From assembly GCA_030248215.1 (NCBI GenBank), contig JASANG010002079.1, positions 248,001 to 312,000 of the forward strand: a DNA stretch of 64,000 nt, given 5' to 3'. Shown piece by piece: positions 10,401 to 20,800 of this stretch. The stretch comes from Enoplolaimus lenunculus (Eukaryota; Nematoda; Enoplea; Enoplida; Thoracostomopsidae). Below the pieces are notes generated by a model, which had not been told where the DNA came from, searched no databases, and worked only from the letters and a program-made list of their open reading frames with translations. The first letter of the stretch is position 1; every line of letters starts with the position of its first letter. The translations under genes were made by a program, and so were the position numbers.

Positions 10401-12976
10401 TGATTCGTATCAATGCGGCGGATATGGTAAAATAAAGATAAACTGCAAATGCCGTGTGAAATTTTTGAATAAATGCGTATTGCTTAAGCACATCGATACA
10501 TGATTTGAGCGTTAGCGATCGAAAAGACAGAGTTTACTGTTAAAATTTACTATTTTAATATTTTGCAGATTTGACAGGTATAATAAACCGCTTTTTCAAA
10601 ACGTAAATAGCGTTTTGCACTTTTGATACAATTCCTCATGCAACCTATATTTACAACTTTTTGCAGATTTGGCCGAGTCTCGGGACTGTATTCACAAGCA
10701 ATGTCACTACGGATACGGCAAATCGCATCCACCAAGCGCACAGCCTTATTCGTGCGACTCGTGGTCTTCGTGGGTCGGCTGTGATGCATATTCTTGCTAT
10801 CATTCGTTGAAATCTCGCAAACGCCGATGTCGTTATGGTTATGCGCACAGCGTTAAAACAGAAACACAAAAAGAAAAGTGTAACGCGTACGTTTGTGCAT
10901 TTTATTTTTGTTTTTTTTTCGATTTAAACCAAGAAACATTTGGAGGCCTGTCGACCATAGACACACTGCATTAGAGTTGGTGATTAAGGTTTTTATTTTT
11001 AAATGCATATAGCACCAACCACCTGTTAGTAATACGTATTCAAACTAACAAACTGCTGCACTTGCAGATCCCAAATCTTGCAAAGAATGAGAGGAAATCG
11101 AAAGCAATGATTGTGCTGAATTTCTAACCTCAACATTCCCTGGTTCGAAAGTTACAAGATCTGTCACCAACTGATAATAGGTGCTAAACACATTTGAAAA
11201 TACTGGCTGAGGTTTGGAAGTGTACTTTATGTCACATACGGTCTTGTTTTCTTGCTCCTTCAAATTCATTTGCGTTGTATATTTTGTAATCCCAAATAGC
11301 TATGTTCAAACAAGCCGATAAGCAGAATTTTTAATAAGCAACAACATAACCTTCGTTAATTCACTTATTAAATTCTGTAAACAAAACGTTTAATTTGGTC
11401 GGAATATTTTTTGGCATTGTTTTTAGTAAAAATATTTTAAAAGCTTGTACCTCCAACTTTTGCGGCAACCGTAAAATTGACTGTCGTCTATATCTAATTT
11501 TCACATTATATTTTTCACAGACACGATTGCAAGCATGCAGGCGGCAAAGGACACGGAGTGAAATCACACTATTACTCCACTTGGGGCCATTGGGGTTCTT
11601 GCAGCGTAACTTGTGGTGAAGGAATACGAACTCGAACGAAATCGTGCCTCCATCGATATGAATACTGCGGGTAAACATTTTGTATTTATCACTAAAATAA
11701 AAGACTTTCGAAATAGAGAGTGGAGTTTTTAACGTCGTAAGGTTCCCGAGTTCCCGACGATGAAACATTATGTCTGAAATTTGATCAATTTAGAAACCAT
11801 TGCATCCAGCGAGCATGGTTTAATTGAGCTACACACGCTTTACCGCAGTGGTAAATTGCTGAACTTTTTGACAAAATCGTTTTCTCCACTCATGTCGTTT
11901 GGTCGTTAGAAATTTACCTTCATGCAGTAAGAACCGCAGTTATGCAACAAATTTTCAAAATCGGACCATTTTTGTGCAAGCATGTGCACAGGAAAACGAA
12001 TATAGCCCAGTGAGACCTTACAAAAAAGTTGCGTTTGCAAACTGTTTAAATTCTCATAACAGAGATTTGCCTAAATATTTGTCAACCAGAAACGTTTTCG
12101 ATTAAGTTGTCTAGTTTGGAGGCGCATAGTTTCCGTTTCTTTGCTACAAAAATCCAATTTTTTAATATTTAGGTTGATATTTTAGATCTCCAGTGCACGC
12201 TGAATCAAAGCGATGTTTAAGAGATCCATGTTATAAGCCACATCACCACCGTAGTGGATTGAGTGGTTGGTCGCCGTGGTCACAGTGTAGCGTTAGATGC
12301 GGCTACGGAGGACTTAAAGTAATCAATTTTACAGCTGGCACTTGAGTTCGAGCAGTAAATTTTAAAAATACTGCAATTTTTGTAATCAGAATATTTGTCT
12401 TAACAATCGTAAAAGAATATGTTTCAGCACTGAAGATTTGAAACTGATAATTTTGTTGCAGAAAGGCTAAACTATGAGAATTTTTATTGCATTTTTCACG
12501 CTCATGTCGTGTTGCTTATTTAGGTAATATTTCTATGCCTCAAATTAAAAATGAAGCGTATATTTTGCATGCAATCAATTATCATGCAATATTAAGTTGC
12601 AAGACAATGATAGACGACGAAGAGACTTTTCCAGTTTAAACGCAGCAGCGGAACTAAATGGCGTGTGCATATCAGATGGAATTTCAGTTAATGTGTTAAG
12701 CATCCTAAATTCAGAATATATATTTAATTAGAGTCCCCTGTATATAAATAAAGAAAAACGACACAACTTGTTTATCCAAAACCAATTTCATTTTAAATTG
12801 ACAGTCAATCGTGTAAAAAATTACAGACCAGAACACGTCACTGTTACGAACCTGCCGGATATTGTCATGGTCAGTTATCAGAAACGAGCGGATGTACCGG
12901 AAAACACTGCGGATACGGCCATGAGCATCATCATCATCAACACGCATATGACCCACCGTATCACACTACTAGTTGA
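7452..12976 (+). CDS. Secreted protein with seven thrombospondin type-1 repeats and His-rich linkers
   Basis: Eight exons (7452-7503, 8517-9125, 9625-9796, 10200-10426, 10667-10886, 11521-11670, 12186-12318, 12827-12976) join in phase 1,1,2,1,2,2,0 to 570 residues ending at TGA 12974-12976. The first exon plus the start of exon 2 gives a signal peptide (MAFLLALVKSHIALSLF, cleavage near 21-23). An acidic linker separates a degenerate first TSR (about 46-78) from six more starting near 206, 260, 320, 383, 448 and 498. Each has the WSxW core, and most have CSxTCG-like and RxR strands; several are split across introns. Linkers carry HCHHKHGHGHKHRK, a run of six histidines (311-316) and HEHHHHQH near the C-terminus. 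There is no transmembrane segment. TSR proteins act outside the cell, binding matrix or glycosaminoglycans. AATAAA lies at 13001-13006. Confidence 0.88.
7529..7946 (-). CDS. Possible antisense gene inside TSR intron 1
   Basis: On the minus strand an open stretch (about 7946-7877) ends at CAG/GTATGA. A following stretch of 95 codons (7813-7529) begins after TTAATAG and ends at TGA. The two join in phase 0 across an intron of about 60 bases. The protein would be hydrophilic with two closely spaced cysteines near the junction (NCKTHCKT). The base composition of 7529-7813 is visibly less AT-rich than its surroundings. The stop lies only about 25 bases from the TSR exon 1 donor on the other strand. 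No family was recognised and no start codon was found, so this is a candidate only. Confidence 0.3.
7944..8290. mobile_element. Degenerate GGCTGGGTTTC-family MITE in TSR intron 1
   Basis: ACTTAAGTA-rich arms flank a core containing GCCAAATGTCA and AACAAGAAAGTAATAG. The core matches the complete copy at 24262-24526. The terminal GGCTGGGTTTC motif itself has decayed here. Confidence 0.5.
9846..10130. mobile_element. CCGG-rich hAT-like remnant in TSR intron 3
   Basis: AAAACCGGAACCGG, TTTTGCCGGAACTG and GAAGCCGGAAGTGAAGC, followed by an AATAAAAATTA-rich body, match the interior of the CAGGGTGCAA family seen reversed at 44730-45099. The ends are not preserved. Confidence 0.45.
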
Positions 12977-13727
12977 GAAATTCGAGCTATTAATATTGAC
13001 AATAAAACAGCTAAATTCACAATCACGCATGGTTTTACTGGGATTATTAGTGTTCAGCAGGAGCATGCCGAGAAAAGAGAATATGGCAGCCGAACCGAAA
13101 CGCCCCATATACGTATTTTGGTCACTGTTCCATCTGATTTTTTATTAGTATGCAAGTTAATACTAAAATGTCGGTAGTTTTATATCTCCGATTGAATAGA
13201 TTTTTATACGCTATTCTATGAAATTTTCAGTGGTGCTGCAACCTTCTTGCTCGAAACATGTTGGCGTCGGTTGCAAATATCGCAAGCAATTTGTCTAATT
13301 TCAGCTTAAAATCAAGAATTTTCGAGGTGCGCGGATAGCGCTCAGACTGTGCATGACAAGTCTTTTCCCGGTGTGAAATAAAATGAAATGCTGTACAGAA
13401 CAGTCAGTGTTTATTTTTAAATTTGTACAGTTTGCTAGTTACAGAATAAATGTATGGTGGAAAGGAGATTGAGGCTTTGCCGCTAACAAACAGACCTCAA
13501 ACACCAGTAAAAATGGGTATGAGTTATGTAATCGAAACAGATTATTAGCATTTGCAGGCTTGGATAAGTGCTGCGCCCACTTCCTACAATATGCATGGCT
13601 GAAGACTTCAGCAAAATCCAGCACTGAAGATATAACCGCAGCGTTTTTACCGAGAAAACATTATTAATCTTTACTACAAAAATTTTGGCTTTTGTAAATT
13701 TTTCTAATTTGTCTCTAAGTCTTTATT

Positions 13728-14285
13728 AAATGAGCGGAAAGGTAGGATTTGGGGAAATTACGATCCCGCCGGGAAGTTTTGATGTTTGGCGCAACCTTTT
13801 TCGTTCGGGATTTTGGGAAATTGAGATTTTAGGATATTGGGATAATACCCGGGAAATTGGGATATTACCCAGGAAATTGGGATTTTCGGTGCGAACTGTT
13901 CGAGATTTTGGGAACTTGGAGTTTTGGCAAATTGTGATATTACCGGGAAATTGGGATTTTATGAAAACGAGATTCTGCCGGAAAATTGTCATTTTCGGCG
14001 CAGCCTTTTCGCTCGGGATTTTGGAAAATGGGGGCCCATGTATCGAACATTTCCCTCCCAATTCGCCGCAAAATCCCAATTTCCCGGGTAATATCCGAAT
14101 TTTTCAAAAGCCAAATTTCCGTGGTAATATCCAATTTCCCAAAATCCTGCGCGAACAAGGTTGCGCTAGCAATTCGAATAACGTAATTTCCTGAGTAATA
14201 TATCCGAATTTTCTAAATCTCAATTTTCTTGGTATATCCCAACTTCGCAAGAGGAAGAGGTTGCGCCGAAAATTGCAATAAGCAT
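13728..14285. repeat. Foldback minisatellite built from GGGAAATTGGGATATTACCC-like units
   Basis: The left half repeats a degenerate unit of about 20 bases (GGGAAATTGGGATATTACCC and variants with GGGATTTT). From about 14050 the same unit runs in inverse orientation (AATTTCCCGGGTAATATCC). GGCGCAACCTTTTTCG on the left mirrors CGCGAACAAGGTTGCGC on the right. The long overlapping frames on both strands follow from the repeat and are not believed to be genes. Confidence 0.75.
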
Positions 14286-14476
14286 TGTTATGGTCTATCA
14301 ATCATTTTCAGACAGGAAAGCCTTAAAAATGATAAAATCATGAAGTGCATTTCGACCAGGGGCGTTGCCATGAGTCCAAAGCCTAAGCCTAAAGCCAAGC
14401 AAAAAATAGTTTAAAGCTTACCCTTTTCTAGTCCCACAAAAAACGTTCCGCGGCTGATGTTTACATTGGCCGGTAT

Positions 14477-14794
14477 CAGGGCACAACCGGAGGTCTGCCT
14501 CCGGCTCCTGCATCTGTAGAAAATCGGTCTCCGGCAGGTTTTGCCGGAGGTTCCGGCATTGTCGGTAGTGAAATTGCAAAATTTATCTGTTTAGCGAGAT
14601 CCGTTTTACCTACTTTTGTCACAATTTTAGGAAAGAAGTTCCAAAATTTCGCAGAAAATCAGCGTAAAATGAAACAACATATTGCAGATATTGGCTAAAA
14701 TTAACTAATTAACCATCACTTTTATTACCTAACTTTGCCTCACTTCGGCACGTTTCGTTAACCTCCGGTATGTTTCACCTTCGGTAGCACGCCG
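14477..14794. mobile_element. CAGGGTGCAA-family (hAT-like) MITE, CCTCCGGC subtype
   Basis: It starts with CAGGGCACAACCGGAGGTCTG and ends with CCTTCGGTAGCACGCCG, an imperfect terminal inverted repeat. The 8 flanking bases on each side (GCCGGTAT and ACAGGTAT) agree at six positions, compatible with an aged 8-bp hAT-type target duplication. The interior shares CCTCCGGCTCC, AAAATCGG and TTGCAGATATTGGCTAAAAT with the copy at 44730-45099. Confidence 0.65.
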
Positions 14795-15364
14795 ACAGGT
14801 ATCCAGATATAGGTATTTTTTACAGCATCGCTTCAACTCAACGTGCATTCTTGAATAGTTTTTACACTCGTTGCGGTAATCCTGCAGTTATACATGGAAT
14901 ACACAAGGCGCAGTCGAAGGCGGAAAACCAGAGATCAGCAAACTTTGATGTAGCTAATGTGTGTAGCTAAATTTTGTAATTAGCTAATAAACAATGCTCT
15001 GCAAGATTGCGGTGATCTATCTCTGTTTAACCAGCTTTTCAGATAAATCTCGCCAAAAAACGGTTGTAGTAAAAGTACGCTAGTGTTACAAACATGCACG
15101 AATAATATAAAATTGTGAAAAACTTTGCCACTGAAGTTGTCGTAATCGCCCATCATTTAAAAACCATAGTTTTAATTTAAATATGTCATAAAACGTATCT
15201 ACAGCAGACAATTATTTGAATGTATATGTTTTGCGGAAACGGTACTTGATCCGTTCTACGACCCATGTTACTATAAAAGCCATCCAATTTCCCGGGACAG
15301 AAATATACCCGGAGCGTACACTTATGCGCTCCTGTTTACATATGCACAGGCATATAAATTATAT

Positions 15365-15440
15365 TCCTGGTACATTGCTGTCCCGGGAAAATGGGACGGG
15401 TACTCCTGGTACATTTCTGTCCCGGGAAAATGGGACGGCC
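15365..15440 (+). repeat. 39-base tandem duplication
   Basis: TCCTGGTACATTGCTGTCCC at 15365 recurs as TCCTGGTACATTTCTGTCCC at 15404, each followed by GGGAAAATGGGACGG, giving a 39-base period with one clear difference. A shorter related fragment (CCGGGACAGAAATATACCC) lies upstream near 15293 in inverted orientation. Confidence 0.75.
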
Positions 15441-16694
15441 TTTGGGGTAACATTGGCCCGCTCTACAGTACAACATTGTTTTAAAAAGCTATTATGAACA
15501 ACAGATGTATTTCTTTGTAAATATATAAATTACGATGCGAAAATATCTTACTTATTAATTTAAGACCAGTCAGTTTTGTTTAAGAACCAGAGTACCGTAT
15601 TAAACCGGAAATACGAGAACAATTTCAGCAAAATATTTAAACTAGAAAGCACTATCATCAAAAAGCCAAACGCTGGGACTACAAAAACACAAATACGAGG
15701 GAACGTAAGAAACGATACAAAATAGCTGAAACTTTGCATAGCTATTTTTGTACAAGCTACAAGTCTTTCCTGTAATTTATACATCCAGAAACAGAATAAT
15801 TAAATTTAAGATAAAATTTCAGAGTTTCAGTGTTAAGTAATTAAACACTACAATCCGAAAACTTACTGCTATCAATGTAATATACAAACTATTGCAACAA
15901 TAAATAATTTATGTTTTTCAAGTCCAATAACTTATTATTTGGAAATTGACTAGAAACTCAAGAAGTTGTACTTAGAACGTGCTTCAAATAGTATATGCAT
16001 AATTTGAAAATTTGTCACTATTACCTACTTATATATAAGTGCTGCACGCTTGGCACAAGCTATTACAAGGCGATGTTTGCTTCATACGATTCCTTCCAAA
16101 GCCAGTAATTACCTAAAAATGAACAAACCAACGGCTAACTAAAATCAATTCATGTACAATATCTAAACTCGCTTAAAATTATTTTACTAAAATTTTTGTT
16201 TTATCAGATACAGATATTCTGACGCCACCTAAAAAATTTGGCAATATACAAACATACACGGCATAAGCTAACAAACCAATTAAAGTTAACACTGCATAGT
16301 TTGGCAATGGAAATAGACAAAAGCTAAACACAGGTCTGAAGAAACGGATTAGGTTGATTTTGTACAGTGGCAAGTTTACGTGTATCATCTCAGAAGTCTC
16401 GCTACGTTTAAAAATTGCTTAACTCTATTATGAGTTTTGCCTACGCCGCACCGTATAGAGCCCTTCACGAAAATTTTGCTGCGGATGCGGTGGAACTCGA
16501 ACCCAACTTGACATGACTGGTTGACTTCACTCATTTCGCAATGTTAGAAGTATAAACCATTCACACACACGCAAGATCAAGAAACAATAACATGAACCAT
16601 CAGCTAAGCTACTTAACACCATGTTCTACATAGTTTTAACATTCAGAGAAAAATGAGCACGTAAAATGAAAATTTTATGGCAGTTAAAATTAAA

Positions 16695-17172
16695 CCACAT
16701 TCACACGCACAAGTTTTTGCCTCAACAACTTGCATGTCGTGTAACTTACATGTGCAAGGTGGGTCGCAAAACAGTTTTGAAGCTATTGCAGCTGAAAATA
16801 ATTCACTGGAATTTATACTATTAAATTTAAATAGCACGTGTGAACGCAATTGCCTGTAAGATATGAAAGCGCTTTCTAGTTAAAATTTTTTGAGTACTTA
16901 TATTCCATATCGAATATATACAAAGAATTGAACTAGTTGTATGAACAACCTTGCAAGTCGAATTATTAATTTATGCTTTTTGACTGAAGCGATAAAACCC
17001 AGGAAAAGGTTGATATGTTTCGTAGCGATCGGCAAATTATTCACATAAATTCATGTTAAGGTTCAGAATGAAAATGTTATTGTTTTAGCAATTAATGTTT
17101 GCAGCTGCAAGTAATTTGTGAATGTTGCAGCTTACAGTTCTCACTGCAAAAACTTGCATGAGCGAATAGGGC
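16695..17172. mobile_element. TTAA-flanked MITE, second copy
   Basis: The left end CACATTCACACGCACAAG and right end CTTGCATGAGCGAATAGGGC are diverged forms of the ends at 6554-7272. Flanks read ATTAAA and TTTAAT. Interior GCAGCTGCAAG palindromes are retained. Confidence 0.65.
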
Positions 17173-17896
17173 TTTAATGAATGTACAACAACCGACAATA
17201 ATAAAAATAACATAATAATGCTATTAAAGCCAATTAATATTTGCACCGTGCACGACAGAAAATAGACCGAGTTGTTATTGTTGTTTTAAAGTTAAAAGTC
17301 AAAATCTTCCTCATTAGTATTACGTACTATATGCGTTGTAATTTTCTAACTGCAAGAGTAAGGCATTAACCGTGTTTGTTAGTATAGTTATTTTTGTCAT
17401 TGCGAACAAAAGCCACTGATTAATATTGTGATTTGAGTCATAAATAATAGTTTAATATTATGGTTTAAGATCCGGCTCACGCAAAATACCAACATCCGGC
17501 TCCACTTTTCTACACCAAAATTACTTAAGCTTTTGTTGAATTATGCACTCAAATATCCGACCAGTATTTTATGGTCTTCGGCTAAACCCCGTTAGAGTTT
17601 GTTAATGTTATACTTTTCAGCAAATAAATACGTATCCGGCAAAATAGAATACCGAAGCTGGTTATCGTTTTATACCGGAGCCAAATTCCGGTTGAACCAT
17701 GCTTTAAATATTCAACAATAGAATTTACCTATAAAAATATATTGTAACATCACGAGGTACTCTGTCAAGCACGATAGAACAACACGTATATATAGAATTT
17801 GATCGTTTATAAAGCAGCGTGTCAAATATTATAGCAGCAGATAGAAAATGACGATACTGATTGAGACGAGGTCATTGTAGGCACATTGTGACTGAA

Positions 17897-20800
17897 TCAT
17901 TTTCTAGGTTTCACAAGCTTGCTCAGTCGTTTTCTGAGTTCAAGAGGAAACTTGTCATAGCACCGTTTACAAACAGGTTTCATGTCAAATTCGTGAAATT
18001 TGGTCCTAAAACACAAATTTTAATTACTTATGATCTTTTACAATGATGATGTTAGCCATACACAACGTTAAAAAACAACGTTAAAAATATAACACACATG
18101 TTACCCAGGAGCTAAATTTTGGTATCACGTTAAATTTTTCAAGAACTTATTTTCACGTATATAAAACACAAAACGTAAACATTGCACAAGGCACATGTAC
18201 TTAGCAGTTTATTTGTTCGAAACATAAAACTTGGATGAGAATCTAACACATTGGTGGCATTGTGAACGCATAACTAAAAATAGTACACTTACTTTTGATC
18301 CATTTTTCTATCGCACAAAGAACAAGCGAAACATTTGTAGCACCACGACTTTTGCAGCGCTTGAAACACTAAAAACATCACCAATAAGTGTGTAATTAAA
18401 CTGTTCGCTACGCCTTAGCGAAGCGGCTAACCGAAACTCTAAAACTTGTTTCGTAGCGTCGCAAAATGCAAATCAGAGATGGTCCAAAGTAAAATACGGC
18501 CGATTTTGAAATACACATTATAGCTAACATAGGGATCACTTTTCTACAAGTTAACGCGAATAATAAAACACTTCAATAGATGTTCCTCAAATACTCATTT
18601 AATAAGGTGTTCCCGTTTACTAGATGCTTAAAACATGTGCTACTCACCATCGCCAGTGATCACTTCATTACATTTGAAACACACATTTCCAAACAACTAA
18701 AACAAAATCATTAAATGCTTAATATTCTAATGAAAAAAGTGTTAGCTAGAGACAACCACTTGTATAAGCCGATTGTCAAGCAAACTTCATACAAAATGCC
18801 AAATAACGAAAATGACATTTTACATTGACGGTCAAGATTCCGCCTCCGACAAATACAGCGGGCTTGCATTTTCTTATAAGACAGCCTGGTGAAGCTCCAG
18901 AGTAGCGGTGTAGAGTTGATGTGTAAAAGCTAGATAAACTTTTTACGCGTTACGTCTAAAATTAACGGTGAGCTATATTTAATGTTGTAACATGATGAAA
19001 GGCATTTTTACATTAACTACTACAACTAACCTGATGAAAGTGTGTCTCGCAATACGCCAACCCTTTCTTTTCATAATGTCGGGTTCCCAAAAACGGCTTT
19101 TCACATTTGGCACAAACGAAATGCTAGAATCAGCAAAAATGAATAATACAGCACTAAAATATTTAATTGTTTACGGAATTCAAAAACTTATTGTTAATGC
19201 GTCCACTTCTGCGTTTAGTCTTGAGCTACATACGGCCTGACATGTTTCATTTCGACAGAATATCATTATCAACTATTAAACAGCCATATGTCATCTACAT
19301 GGGCAGTCAGGATTTTGGAAGGGGTTTCGTTCTAAATAAATATCCAAGCGAGTTCCGTTTTAGAAATTGAAAAACTATATAAAATCCATTTACAATAACT
19401 CTAAGAGGGTGTGTGACCTTAATCTCCTCAGAATGGCTCGGCTACATTAAATACTTGACGATCAGTTTTACAAGCACACCATTTTGAGAATCTTTGTTAT
19501 AAACAAAACCACTATGACCAAAAACCAACGAAATACTATTTTGAAAGTCTTAAAGCTGTAGAAAAACGGAAACGGCATAACAAAAATATGGCAATCGTTC
19601 TTGAAAAGTAGCTCATGTAAACACCTCGACATGCCAGTTCTTTCCAAGCGCGGTGACAACTCGTTCTTCAATAGGCCGACGGCATGCTCCGCATATCGGA
19701 ATTCCCATTTTGTCATGGCACCGCAAGCAATACAATTCCCCTTTTACTTCCCGAGCTTCAGTATCCAGTTCAACGCTGTAACACATGGACAAAGACGACA
19801 ATAAAAACTATGTTTTTGCATAATGTACTTAGTTGTAGCTATCCACTGAAAATAGGTTTGATCACATAGAGAAACTAGTCGCAGTAGTACTACATGCATT
19901 AAGCTAAGCTCGGACATCCTTACTTTTTAATTAGTCTAGTTACGCATTCCAAACTTACAAAGCATAAACGGCTAGTTTAAAAAACTTTCTTTCCAATTAA
20001 TCTAATATGCAACTTAGCTATTACCTAACTAATTATTGTTCGGCTTTGGAAGTTTATAAACAGTTTATTACGATTTCTCGCACCCAAAACTCTTTAGTAA
20101 TGAGTTTGAATGCTTGTAACTCTAATAATCAGTGAAACAATTTAAAAAGTCCTAATTTAAGCTTAACTAAATACGTAAGCTAATATGCAAATTAGCTATT
20201 AGCTAACTAATTAATTATCAGTTTTGCAGGTTTATAAAAAATTTATTCAGATGTCTCGTACCCAACAACCCTTTAGTAGTGAAATTACATTGCGTGTAAC
20301 CCTAATAATTAGTGAAATAGAGTAAAAAGTCCAAATTTAGGCTTGGCCAATTATCCAAATTCGCCGGTTGCTAATAAACTCTTAAAATTTTGAAAACACC
20401 ACAGGATAATAACTTTCAAACAAAAAAGTTTATCAAAATCGCTTCTGCGGTTGCTGAGATTCTTTTCGGACAGACAGACGGACGGACAAATATCCAGCTT
20501 TCGGCAAACACTTACCTGATATATAACAGCGAAACGAAAGACACTGATGACAGACGTGTTAAATAAACAAAATCTGAACGCGACATATCAAGCGATTGAA
20601 ACACTTACCCGCAATGATTGCAATTGAAATGATACGGATGGTAGGCTTCTCCTTTAAATTTGATATGTCCTTCTTCAATAACAGAGCTATAAATTGTACA
20701 TTTTAAAGATATTGTGTATGAAATGTTGCTAAATTGTTACAATCAACTTAATATCGAACTCACACACGCTTATGTTTTCAACATTTAAACAAGCACCGAT

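Larger units (their letters stand above)
12977..17896. other. Intergenic stretch between the TSR gene and the PINCH gene
   Basis: No gene was found between the TSR stop and the PINCH stop. The stretch contains a large foldback minisatellite (13728-14285), a TTAGGC-type remnant (about 14358-14475) directly abutting a CCGG-family element (14477-14794), a 39-base tandem duplication (15365-15440), a TTAA-flanked MITE (16695-17172) and CCGG-rich debris (about 17465-17700). 15500-16690 is AT-rich with nothing recognisable. Confidence 0.6.

Noticed and set aside
10550-10869. Minus-strand frames opposite TSR exon 5
   Set aside because: They are complementary shadows of exon 10667-10886, which continues the TSR protein in phase on the plus strand.
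13726-14194. Overlapping frames of 117-154 codons on both strands
   Set aside because: They follow the 20-base repeat period of the foldback minisatellite, with low complexity on both strands. No splice sites or domain.
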